Shown here: piece by piece, positions 35,076 through 42,552 of the stretch
How the letters are laid out: each line of letters begins with the position of its first letter
Numbering within the stretch: the stretch's first letter is position 1
DNA from: Halomicrobium zhouii
GTDB lineage: Archaea; Halobacteriota; Halobacteria; Halobacteriales; Haloarculaceae
NCBI RefSeq assembly: GCF_900114435.1
Contig: NZ_FOZK01000001.1
Span: 1,054,001 to 1,118,000 of the forward strand
Direction of reading: 5' to 3'
Length of the DNA stretch: 64,000 nt
Notes under the pieces: generated by a model
Databases searched by the model: none
The model's input: only the letters and a program-made list of their open reading frames with translations
What the model was told of the DNA's origin: nothing
Program-made: the position numbers and the translations under genes

Positions 35076-35768
35076 TCAGATTTCGACGTCTGCCTCGCTG
35101 GTCGCGACCATGGGCAGTTTCCGCATCGCGCGCACCTTGTCCCGGGGTCGGTTTATCTCGACGTGGTGGGCCCGCGGAATGGCGACGGCATCGGTGGCGA
35201 ACGCCGGGTAGACCACGGGGTACCACTCCTCGCGGTGGCCGGCCAGGTACGACGCCGCCGGGCCGACGGTCGACCGGTCGACGACGCCCACGCCGGCGTG
35301 CTGGGGGCCCCGTATCATCCCGTAGTCCGTGACGACGCCCTCCTCGTCACACCGGATCGCCGTCGACTCCTCCTGGTCCCCACGGATGCACCCGACGACG
35401 TTCCGTCCGTCGGGGGCACGGGCGAACGCGCCGAGCAGTTCTTCGAGCGCCTGCTCGGTGACGATGACGTCGCCGTTGAGCACGAGCACGTCGTCGTCGA
35501 CGACCTGGAGCGCCCGGCGGAGCGACTCGGCGTTGTCGTAGTCGTCCCAGTCCTCGACCACGACGACGTCGGCCCCGCCGACTTCGTCACGGACGTTGTC
35601 GGCGGCGTAGCCGAGGACGACGGTCACGTCGTCGACGTACTCGTCGAGGACGGCCCGCTGACGGGCGTACAGCGTTCGACCGCCCAGATCCATGAACGCC
35701 TTCGGCCGGTCCTCGGTGTGGACCCCCATCCGGCTGCCCTCGCCGGCGGCGAGAATCACTGCGCGCAC
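35076..35768 (-). CDS. Sugar/polyol-phosphate nucleotidyltransferase
   Basis: 230 residues starting at GTG. MRAVILAAGEGSRMGVHTEDRPKAF is the nucleotidyltransferase signature, followed by VEDWDDYDNAESLRRAL, LNGDVIVT (metal-binding Asp) and EINRPRDKVRA. Forms NDP- or CDP-activated sugar, choline or polyol. Its start overlaps the end of the CDP-glycerol-type transferase gene by 13 bases, so they are coupled; the natural inference is that it makes the activated donor used by that transferase. Confidence 0.85.
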   Translation of the reverse strand: MRAVILAAGEGSRMGVHTEDRPKAFMDLGGRTLYARQRAVLDEYVDDVTVVLGYAADNVRDEVGGADVVVVEDWDDYDNAESLRRALQVVDDDVLVLNGDVIVTEQALEELLGAFARAPDGRNVVGCIRGDQEESTAIRCDEEGVVTDYGMIRGPQHAGVGVVDRSTVGPAASYLAGHREEWYPVVYPAFATDAVAIPRAHHVEINRPRDKVRAMRKLPMVATSEADVEI

Positions 35769-36772
35769 GTCGCCACCTCCGCTGCGGCGCGCTCGCCGGC
35801 GCGTCCGTCCATCGGAATGCCCAGTTCGGACAGCGTCTCGTCCCGTCGTCGCTCGACCTCGGCCGCGTAGCCGTCCTCGTACAGTTCGTCGACGAGTGCC
35901 AGCGTGAGCCGGTCGGTCGCGTGGCCGACTTCCGGGACCTCCCTGTCGGCGGCGATATCGGTCAGCTGGACCAGCGGCCGGCCGGTGTGGAGCCACTCCG
36001 TCACGATGCCGGAGTAGTCCGACACGAGGAGGTCGGCCCACAGCAGGCTCTCGCGGGGCGTGGCCTCGTCGTCGAACGTGACGTTCGGGAGGTCGGCGAT
36101 GCGCTGGCGACACCGCTCGGTCACCGACTCGCCGGGCTCCTCGATGCGGTCCATCGGGTGGGGCCGGAAGCGGAGTTCGTAGTCGGTGTCCGCGAAGACG
36201 TCGAGGACGTCCTCCGCGGTGTTGACGTAGGACCCGCCGCCGTAGTTGTGGTTCGTCGGGGCGTAGAGCACTCGTCGTTTCCCGGGGGCGTCGGCGTCGA
36301 CGAGTTCGTCGGCCTCCGGGACGCCGACGACGGGCGTCTCGACCCCGTCGGGGAACTGCTCGCGGTAGTGGTCGGCCCAGAACGACCCGGGTGCGAGCGC
36401 GACGTCGACCAGGTCCCCGAGATCCCGGGTCGTGTTCCACTCCTCGCCCCGGCCCAGCGAGCAGCCGTGACGGACGTGAACGACCGGGAACTCGCGGACG
36501 TACTGGCGTTCCTCGGGGCGGAACCGGTGGTTCTCGACCACGACGTCCGGATCGAGCGCCCGAACCGCCTCGTCGATAGTGTCGACGTCACCGGGCGGTA
36601 CGTCGACCATCGGCACCTCGTCCCAGCACCCGACCGCCTCCTCGCGGAGCGGCACGTACGCCGATTCGGCGTCGAGGTGGCGGTCGATCGCCTGGAACGT
36701 CTTGCGCATGAAGGGGCGTTCGCAGCTGTAGAGGACTTCGACGGCTCTGTCGGGAGCACGGAGTGTACTCAT
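35756..36772 (-). CDS. CDP-glycerol glycerophosphotransferase family protein (TagB/TagF-like)
   Basis: 338 residues. The family core is clear: VVHVRHGCSLGRG, VLYAPTNHNYGGGSY, LRFRPHPMDR and ESLLWADLLVSDYSGIVTEWLHTGRPLVQL. These enzymes transfer polyol-phosphate units from CDP donors to build teichoic-acid-like polymers or cap surface glycans in bacteria. No transmembrane segment, so it would act at the inner face. First gene of a short operon with the nucleotidyltransferase; the phosphodiesterase gene follows. Confidence 0.87.
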   Translation of the reverse strand: MSTLRAPDRAVEVLYSCERPFMRKTFQAIDRHLDAESAYVPLREEAVGCWDEVPMVDVPPGDVDTIDEAVRALDPDVVVENHRFRPEERQYVREFPVVHVRHGCSLGRGEEWNTTRDLGDLVDVALAPGSFWADHYREQFPDGVETPVVGVPEADELVDADAPGKRRVLYAPTNHNYGGGSYVNTAEDVLDVFADTDYELRFRPHPMDRIEEPGESVTERCRQRIADLPNVTFDDEATPRESLLWADLLVSDYSGIVTEWLHTGRPLVQLTDIAADREVPEVGHATDRLTLALVDELYEDGYAAEVERRRDETLSELGIPMDGRAGERAAAEVATCAQ

Positions 36773-37154
36773 GCGGACTCACGAACGATACGTCGAGGTT
36801 GATTGCGATACTGTCCCATCAATAGCCATAGGATCGTACCGGTCTTACCGGGACAGTTAGTTCACGACCGATAACGGGAGGATACTGCCACCCGCGAGAC
36901 GGGCAGCCGCGTTTCGCTGCCCATACTGCCGTCCGCTACCGGAGGCGCCCGTCCGGTAGCGGCGCTGGCGGGCGCCGGAATCGCTCTCGATCGGCAGGTG
37001 GCCGCCTACTGGGTTGCGGGGCGCGTGGGACTGGCAGGTATCTCGCTGGCACGGGCACACATTAGTGCTCTCCGCCAGGTCGAAGGCGAGTTCGGGCATC
37101 GCGGTGGTGTCGAGCCGGTCTGACGTGGGTGGGTGCCGGTGAGTCGGGGCGGGC
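36773..37154. other. 382-base intergenic region with strong hairpins
   Basis: Between two minus-strand genes. Hairpins: GGGCAGC/GCTGCCC (36901-36907 with 36916-36922) and an 11-bp perfect stem CCGCTACCGGA (36933-36943) with 36952-36962 around an 8-base loop. These lie in the 3' direction of the endonuclease-like gene, about 190 bases past its stop. A possible small gene (36857-37099, minus) overlaps them. Confidence 0.6.
36857..37099 (-). CDS. Possible small cysteine-containing protein
   Basis: 80 residues. The first half (MPELAFDLAESTNVCPCQRD then TCQSHAPRNPVGGHLPIE) has a CxC-x4-C-x2-H arrangement that could bind zinc and has normal high third-position GC. The second half is encoded by the two hairpins and looks random. 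It may be a real gene with a repeat-derived tail or a remnant; nothing else supports it. Confidence 0.3.
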   Translation of the reverse strand: MPELAFDLAESTNVCPCQRDTCQSHAPRNPVGGHLPIESDSGARQRRYRTGASGSGRQYGQRNAAARLAGGSILPLSVVN

Positions 37155-38030
37155 TCACTCCGAGGGAGACTCGTGCGCGCCAGCGCCCTCGACGGCGTTC
37201 TGTTCGGCCGGATTCGGTGCGTTCTCCGGTAACATCAGGTCCACCAGAATCGGGAGGTGGTCGGAGGGGTACACCCCGCTGTCGAAGCAGTCGGCGCACA
37301 CCCCGTGCTGGACTGGTTCGACGTCGCTGGTGACGAAGACGTGGTCGATTTTTCGCTCGGGGACGAGGTTCTGAAAGTCCGTGACCGTCGTCGTCGGCCC
37401 GTGGTGCCCGCGGCGGGCGATCTGGTGGGTGTCCCGGAGCGTCCGCCCGGCGCTTCGCTTCTCCCGGCTCGTCAGGTGTTCGTACGGCGGTGACCCCGCC
37501 AGGCAGTTGAAGTCGCCCGTCACGACGACCGGCTCGTTCGCCGCCAGTTCGTCGATCAGGTCGAGCAACAGCTTCGCGCTCTCGAGACGGGCGGTCTCGC
37601 CGTAGTGGTCGAAGTGGGTGTCGAACAGGTAGAACTCGACGTCCGTCGCCTCCTCGCGCAGGCGCACGTAGTGCACGAGTCGGGGGAGCTGGGCGTCCCA
37701 GCCGACGCTGGCTTCCACCTCGGGCGTCTCGGAGAGCCACACCGTCCCCTCCGCTTCGAGGTTGAAACGGTCGCGTTTGTACCCGATGGCGACGTACTCG
37801 CCGGCGCATTCGGGCTCTTCGCGCCCGGTGGCGAGCCACTCGTACTCGGGAAGTCGGTCGCGCAGGTCCTCGAGCTGTCCGTGGAGTGCCTCCTGGAGCC
37901 CCACGACGTCGGGGTCGTGGAACCGGATCACGCTGGCGACGCGGTCGCGGCGCGTCCGCCAGGGATGGGTGTTCTCTTCGGGGTTGTCGTAGCGAACGTT
38001 GTACGAAAGGACGCTGACCGGGAGGGGCAT
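37155..38030 (-). CDS. Endonuclease/exonuclease/phosphatase family protein
   Basis: 291 residues from MPLPVSVLSYNVRYDN. Family residues: N11, E47 in VVGLQE, YLFDTHFDHYGE, VVTGDFNCLAGSPPY and the closing SDHLPILVDL. Hydrolyses a phosphodiester or phosphate ester; DNA, RNA and lipid substrates are all possible. No signal peptide. The acidic tail (ENAPNPAEQNAVEGAG) is dispensable-looking. ATG at 38030 is where conservation starts; the small gene at 38045 is 14 bases upstream, same strand. Confidence 0.87.
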   Translation of the reverse strand: MPLPVSVLSYNVRYDNPEENTHPWRTRRDRVASVIRFHDPDVVGLQEALHGQLEDLRDRLPEYEWLATGREEPECAGEYVAIGYKRDRFNLEAEGTVWLSETPEVEASVGWDAQLPRLVHYVRLREEATDVEFYLFDTHFDHYGETARLESAKLLLDLIDELAANEPVVVTGDFNCLAGSPPYEHLTSREKRSAGRTLRDTHQIARRGHHGPTTTVTDFQNLVPERKIDHVFVTSDVEPVQHGVCADCFDSGVYPSDHLPILVDLMLPENAPNPAEQNAVEGAGAHESPSE

Positions 38031-38044
38031 TGGAATAGTGACTG

Positions 38045-38326
38045 TTAGCCGTAGAGTTGCGCCGCGATGTCGGACTCGTTCTGGTCGATGAGGGCCGCGA
38101 CCGCTTCGAGGTCGTCGGCCGAGAGGTTCGGGTTCCCCGTCGTGCCGCTCCGCACGATCGAGAGACGGCCGGTGAGATAGCCCCTGGCCCACATCCGACC
38201 GGCGGCCGTGAGGGTCGTTTCGTCCTCGAACAGGTCCTCGTCGGTCGTCGAGCGCATCCCGCTGGCGATGCTCGCCGCGAGGTTGGCGGCGACGGCCTCC
38301 AGGAACTCCCGCTCGTACTGTTCCAT
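38045..38326 (-). CDS. Small acidic protein, haloarchaeal
   Basis: 93 residues, all-helical prediction: MEQYEREFLEAVAANLAASI, TTLTAAGRMWARGYLTGRLS, LSADDLEAVAALIDQNESDIAAQL. No domain recognised. Directly upstream of the endonuclease-like gene, with 14 bases between, so likely in the same operon. Confidence 0.65.
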   Translation of the reverse strand: MEQYEREFLEAVAANLAASIASGMRSTTDEDLFEDETTLTAAGRMWARGYLTGRLSIVRSGTTGNPNLSADDLEAVAALIDQNESDIAAQLYG

Positions 38327-38406
38327 GACAACGATTGGCGCCCGACGGTGAAGTGAATTGGGACCGAGCGGAGGTGATAACCGCGGGGAGGGACTAGCCC
38401 TGGCCG

Positions 38407-38931
38407 ATGGTCAACGCCTTCTGGCTCGACGAGGACGTCGCCCAGGCGGCCCGCTGGCTGGTAGACAGACACGTGACCAGCAGCGTCTTCGAGAACGCGA
38501 TGGTGCTCACCACCGCCGCCCAGCTCAACGGCCATCCCGAGTCCGAGGACCTGTACTTCAGTCACGCTGACCACCCGCTCACGCGCTGGGCGACCGAGAG
38601 TCACGCGAACTGGGAACGCCTTCGCGCGTACACGGCGGCCGCCCACGACGAGTGGCGCTACCGCTGGGACCACACGGACGACGAGGACCACGCGTCCTGG
38701 GCGGTGGTGCGATCGCTCGACGAGAGCGCTATTCGCGACCTCGAATGGCCCACCGACGCGGCCCGGGACCCGCCGCAGGTCACCGGCGAGTGGACGGCCG
38801 ACCACTACGTCGACGCCTACCGGTTCTACTACGCCAACGAGAAACGCCACCTCTTCGCCTGGTCGAAAGACCGGACGGAACCGCCGTGGATCGACGAGTA
38901 CACCGTCGACAGTCCGACCCACGCGGAGTGA
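38407..38931 (+). CDS. Conserved protein related to a family frequent in phages
   Basis: 174 residues. Features: LDEDVAQAARWLVDRHVTSSVFENAMVL, then SHADHPLTRWATESHANWERL, and VDAYRFYYANEKRHLFAWSKDRTEPPW near the C-terminus. This order (xLDxDxxxAAxxLxDKHV, then HPxxxWxxES-NWxWL, then YRxYYxxEKxxxxxW) matches, from memory, short proteins found in tailed phages and some cellular genomes, of unknown activity. Conserved His, Trp and Lys residues suggest an enzyme. No phage genes are adjacent. Confidence 0.6.
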   Translation: MVNAFWLDEDVAQAARWLVDRHVTSSVFENAMVLTTAAQLNGHPESEDLYFSHADHPLTRWATESHANWERLRAYTAAAHDEWRYRWDHTDDEDHASWAVVRSLDESAIRDLEWPTDAARDPPQVTGEWTADHYVDAYRFYYANEKRHLFAWSKDRTEPPWIDEYTVDSPTHAE

Positions 38932-38971
38932 GTGCCGCTGGCCGTGTCACACGGTACCACCAATCTCAAAC

Positions 38972-38979
38972 CATTTAAC
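38972..38979 (+). promoter_or_regulatory. TATA-like box of the eIF1A gene
   Basis: CATTTAAC is centred about 27 bases before the GTG start at 39003. Confidence 0.5.
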
Positions 38980-39002
38980 TGTGCGTCGGGACTAGTACAG
39001 GT

Positions 39003-39287
39003 GTGAGTGAAGAACAAGGGCGTCGCAATCTCCGGATGCCCAACAACGACGAGCTGTTCGCCGTGGTGACGGAACACAACGGCGGCAACCACGTACGCGT
39101 CCGCTGCGAAGACGGCGAGAACCGAATGGGCCGGATCCCCGGCCGCATGAAGTACCGAACCTGGATCAACGAGGGCGACGTCGTCCTCGTCGAACCCTGG
39201 GACTGGCAGGACGAGAAGGCCAACATCGAGTGGCGCTACACCGGCCAGGACGCAGAGCAGTTGCGCGAAGAAGGCCACATCGACTGA
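39003..39287 (+). CDS. eif1A: Translation initiation factor 1A
   Basis: 94 residues with a GTG start. After [16 protein letters not shown] the OB fold follows: [52 protein letters not shown], the archaeal IF1A/eIF1A signature. Promotes ribosome subunit dissociation and start-codon selection. The TATA-like box places transcription start at the GTG, so the message is leaderless. Confidence 0.95.
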   Translation: MSEEQGRRNLRMPNNDELFAVVTEHNGGNHVRVRCEDGENRMGRIPGRMKYRTWINEGDVVLVEPWDWQDEKANIEWRYTGQDAEQLREEGHID

Positions 39288-39647
39288 TTTTCTGACTGCG
39301 AGACGCGCCGCGAACGCGAGCGTGCCATCGTGTCCAGTCTTTCCGACCTGCGAGTGACGACACCTTTCCCGCCGCTTTCCTGTGAGACCCTGGCACGGCC
39401 GCCGTCACCGGGTTAGCGGGAAACGTCGGCTTACTTACTCGGTACGTCCCAGCCGTCGAGATACGGCGTGGTTTCCGACCGCCGTCTTGCGTTTTTGGAC
39501 GCTGGCAGCTCCGTCCCTCCGGCGACTGGGACAGACGCCCGGTTCGGGTTCCGTTCCGCGGCGGGCCACGTATTTTCACCTTAGCGAGTCGGCCGACGTA
39601 CATGCCGCTGGATAACAAAGCGTCCGCTCTCCCAAGGGTCGCCCGGA
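39288..39647. other. 360-base intergenic region without a gene
   Basis: Same-strand gap between eIF1A and the DUF4397 gene. I saw no open reading frame with normal codon bias, no tRNA and no strong hairpin. The last 80 bases contain CGTATTTTCACCTTA (near 39570), a possible TATA region for a transcript with a leader of about 50 bases before the next ATG. Confidence 0.5.
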
Positions 39648-41102
39648 ATGTCCGACAACAGACGAACGAAAGTAGTGGCGGTCGCCCTCGCAGTGACACT
39701 CCTCGCGAGTGTCTTCGCGGGCGGTGCGATCGTCGCTGCACAGACAGACGGGAACGAAACCGGCAACGAGACCGAGACGGAGGCCGACGACGGCCTAAAC
39801 GAGACCGAGACGGAGGCCGACGACGGCCTAAACGAGACTGATACCGAGACCGAGGCCGATGACGGTCTCAACGAGACGGAGACCGAGACCGAAGACGGCC
39901 TGAACGAAACCGAGAACGAAACGGACGCTGGTCTCAACGAGACGGAGACCGAAACCGAGGCCGGCGTGAACGAGACGGACGACGAGGACGAGGAAGAACC
40001 CGAAGCCGAGTCCGACGTCGGCATCATCGCTGACGACGACGAGAACGAGACCGAGAACGTGACGGACGCGCGCGGCGACGAGCCCGCGGCAGCGAACGAG
40101 ACGACCGACGAGATGGACACCCAGCAGACCACCTACCTCCGCGTCGTCCACGGGGCGCCCGACGTCGACGCGGTCGACGTCTCGATCGACAACGAGACCG
40201 TCCTCGAGGAGGTTCCCTACGGCGCCGTGAGCGACTACCTGACGCTCCAGGCGGGCGAGTACAACGTGACGGTCACGACGAGCGAAGACGACGAGGTCGT
40301 CTACTCGGAGAACGTCACGCTGGACCCGCGGACGGTGACGACCTTCGCCGCCACGAGCGGTGAGATGACCGACGAAGACGAAGCGGACGAGGAAGAAGCG
40401 GACGAGGAGGAGACGCCCGAACTCGAGGCCGCGACGTTCAACGACAACGCGTACGAGCCAGCGGACGGTGAGGCGGCCGTGAGCGTCGTCCACCTCTCCC
40501 CCGACGCGGGTAACGTCGACGTCACGGTCGAGGGCAGCGACGTGGTCCTCGCCGACAACCTCTCCTACCAGAACGCCTCGGACTACGTGACGGTCCCCGA
40601 GGGCGACTACACCGTCGAGGTCCGCATGGAGGGTGACGAGGAGGGCTCCAACATCCTGGAGACCTTCGACGTCACCGTCGAGGGCGGCACGGCCTACTCC
40701 GCCATCGCGCTGGGCTACGACCAGCCGCCGGCCGACTCCCAGCGGAGCCTCAACCTGACGGCCGCCGAGGACGCGACGACGACGGTGAACCTGCCTGGTG
40801 AGGACAACGAGACGGCGATGAACGAGACGGCGAACGAGACCGACGCCGGTCTCAACGAGACTGAGACGGAGACTGAGACGAACGTGACGGCGAACGAGAC
40901 GGAGACCGGACTGAACGAGACCGAGACGGAAACCGAGACGGAGACGGACGTCGGATTGAACGAGACCGAGACGGAGACCGAGACTGACACTGGCCTCGAC
41001 GAGACCGAGACCGAAACGGATGACGGTAACCTGACCATCGGTGGCGAGAACGAGACGGAGGCGAACGAGACGGGCAACGACACGCTGTTGCTCGCACCGT
41101 AG
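39648..41102 (+). CDS. Secreted DUF4397-domain protein with N-glycosylation-rich repeats
   Basis: 484 residues. Signal peptide (VVAVALAVTLLASVFAGGAIVAAQ), then about 120 residues of tandem acidic repeats built on LNETETETE and EADDG, two DUF4397 units (TTYLRVVHGAPDVDAVDVSI region and AAVSVVHLSPDAGNVDVTV region), and another LNETETE repeat block to the C-terminus. I count roughly 30 N-x-S/T sequons, mostly NET. It is probably a heavily glycosylated cell-surface or exported protein. No PGF-CTERM-like anchor is evident. Repeats at DNA level make the region prone to length change. Confidence 0.82.
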   Translation: MSDNRRTKVVAVALAVTLLASVFAGGAIVAAQTDGNETGNETETEADDGLNETETEADDGLNETDTETEADDGLNETETETEDGLNETENETDAGLNETETETEAGVNETDDEDEEEPEAESDVGIIADDDENETENVTDARGDEPAAANETTDEMDTQQTTYLRVVHGAPDVDAVDVSIDNETVLEEVPYGAVSDYLTLQAGEYNVTVTTSEDDEVVYSENVTLDPRTVTTFAATSGEMTDEDEADEEEADEEETPELEAATFNDNAYEPADGEAAVSVVHLSPDAGNVDVTVEGSDVVLADNLSYQNASDYVTVPEGDYTVEVRMEGDEEGSNILETFDVTVEGGTAYSAIALGYDQPPADSQRSLNLTAAEDATTTVNLPGEDNETAMNETANETDAGLNETETETETNVTANETETGLNETETETETETDVGLNETETETETDTGLDETETETDDGNLTIGGENETEANETGNDTLLLAP

Positions 41103-41272
41103 CCGGACGGCACGCTACCGATAGCGACCGTTCTACTTTTTTCGCGCGGTGACGCCGCTCACTGCGCAGTCACTGTACTCCGTGAGACGACGTCGCTACC
41201 GCTCGGCGAGTCGTTCGTTTCGAGAAAACTTGTACTTCGTCGTCGCCAGGCGGCGACGGGTAGAAGCCGTAG

Positions 41273-41467
41273 TTAGACGCGTTCGACGTTGGTCGCGCGC
41301 GGGCCCTTGGGGGCTTGTTCTATGTCGAATTCGATCTCGGTCCCTTCCGTGAGGTCCTCGCCGCCAACGTCTTCCATGTGGAAGAACACGTCGTCGTCCT
41401 CGTCCTCAGTCTCGATGAAACCGTAACCGCCTGTGTCGTTGAAGAAGTCAACCTTACCGTTTGCCAT
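41273..41467 (-). CDS. cspA: Cold-shock protein
   Basis: 64 residues: MANGKVDFFNDTGGYGFIET, then DDVFFHMEDVGG and a short C-terminal strand, the cold-shock OB fold with RNP1-like GYGFI and RNP2-like VFFH motifs. Binds single-stranded RNA/DNA. Length matches family. More acidic than bacterial homologues. Confidence 0.95.
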   Translation of the reverse strand: MANGKVDFFNDTGGYGFIETEDEDDDVFFHMEDVGGEDLTEGTEIEFDIEQAPKGPRATNVERV

Positions 41468-41719
41468 TGCAAATAGACACAGCAGGGTCGCAGGGATAAG
41501 GGTTCCGTGAGTCGTGGTACTACGACACGCGTTTCGTGGACGAACGTCCGAAGAGAATCGAACTGGGTGGGCAAATGTCTGGAACAGGGTGCGAACGACG
41601 AGATAACTGCCCACGGCGACGGATCGAACGCCCAGTCCTGACGGATCGAAAGTTCCGCGGATCCGGTCGCGGTCGGCCAGTCCGACCTGACTTAAGCGTC
41701 GGACCCGAACTTTCGGGTC

Positions 41720-42433
41720 GTGGATGCCAACAACGTCCGTCAGCAGTGGGCCGACCGGTCCGGCGAGTACTCCCCGGCGTATTACGCCTACTACGGCCCG
41801 GACGAGACGAGCGAGCTGATCCGGGCGTCGCTCGCGCGAGAACTCGACCGCGAGGCGTCCATCCTCGAACTGGGTTGCAGTTCGGGTCGCCACCTCGCGC
41901 ACCTCCACGAGGACGGCTTCGACTCGCTCGCCGGCGTCGACATCAACGACGAGGCCTTCGACGTGATGGCGGATGCCTACCCCGACCTGGCCGAGGCGGG
42001 GACGTTCCACGTCGACTCCATCGAGAACGTCGTCGCCGAGTTCGACGACGACCGCTTCGACGCGGTGTACTCCGCCCAGACGCTCCAGCACATCCACCCC
42101 GACGACGAGTGGGTGTTCGACGAACTGGCCCGTATCACCGACGAGGTGTTCGTCACCGCCGAGATCGAGGAGCCTGCCGAGGACGCGGAACCCGCCGACG
42201 ACACCGATCCCGGCACCGTCGCCGACTCCCCCACTGACCCCGACTCCGTCGCTGACGCCGACTCCGCGACTGACGACGGCCACGGGGACGCCGACGTGAA
42301 CTACGTCCACGACGAGTTGCCGCTGTACTACCGCGACTGGGAGCGGGTGTTCACCGAACGCGGCTTCGAGCAGGTCGACGTCGGCGAGACCCGGCGTGAC
42401 ACCGTCCGGACGTTTCGCGCCACGACGGCGTAG
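41720..42433 (+). CDS. Class I SAM-dependent methyltransferase with acidic insert
   Basis: 237 residues from a GTG start. SAM motif I ILELGCSSGRHLAHL, acidic residue in AGVDIN, motif II-like FDAVYSAQTLQHIHPDDEW. After VTAEIEE an insert of about 44 residues rich in Asp, Pro and Ala (EDAEPADDTDPGTVADS...) interrupts the fold before NYVHDELPLYYRDWERVF. Substrate unknown. A triple 21-base repeat lies immediately after its stop. Confidence 0.8.
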   Translation: MDANNVRQQWADRSGEYSPAYYAYYGPDETSELIRASLARELDREASILELGCSSGRHLAHLHEDGFDSLAGVDINDEAFDVMADAYPDLAEAGTFHVDSIENVVAEFDDDRFDAVYSAQTLQHIHPDDEWVFDELARITDEVFVTAEIEEPAEDAEPADDTDPGTVADSPTDPDSVADADSATDDGHGDADVNYVHDELPLYYRDWERVFTERGFEQVDVGETRRDTVRTFRATTA

Positions 42434-42495
42434 TTCGTCGGTTATCGGTCGTCGTTCGTCGGTTATCGGTCGTCGTTCGTCGGTTGTCAGTCGTC
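42433..42495. repeat. Three tandem 21-base repeats
   Basis: The unit GTTCGTCGGTTATCGGTCGTC is present at 42433-42453 and 42454-42474 identically, and at 42475-42495 with two changes. It begins at the last base of the methyltransferase stop and ends about 57 bases before the next start. Too few copies and no spacers, so not CRISPR. Confidence 0.85.
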
Positions 42496-42552
42496 GTTCG
42501 GCGCTCTCCGGTTCGTCCAACGTTTATTGGCGTCGCTGCCCCACGTAGCGGT

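Noticed and set aside
37006..38922. A long minus-strand frame across four smaller genes
   Set aside because: It crosses independent genes with recognised motifs or better codon bias and starts without a promoter.
39772..39990. Regular repeats that could suggest a CRISPR array
   Set aside because: They encode in-frame NETETE-type protein repeats, units are short and variable, and there are no spacers or cas genes.
42433..42495. Direct repeats considered as CRISPR
   Set aside because: Three adjacent copies without spacers.
41273..42520. A 415-codon minus-strand frame in line with the cold-shock gene
   Set aside because: The cold-shock protein is complete with its own ATG at 41467, and the upstream part is antisense to a methyltransferase.
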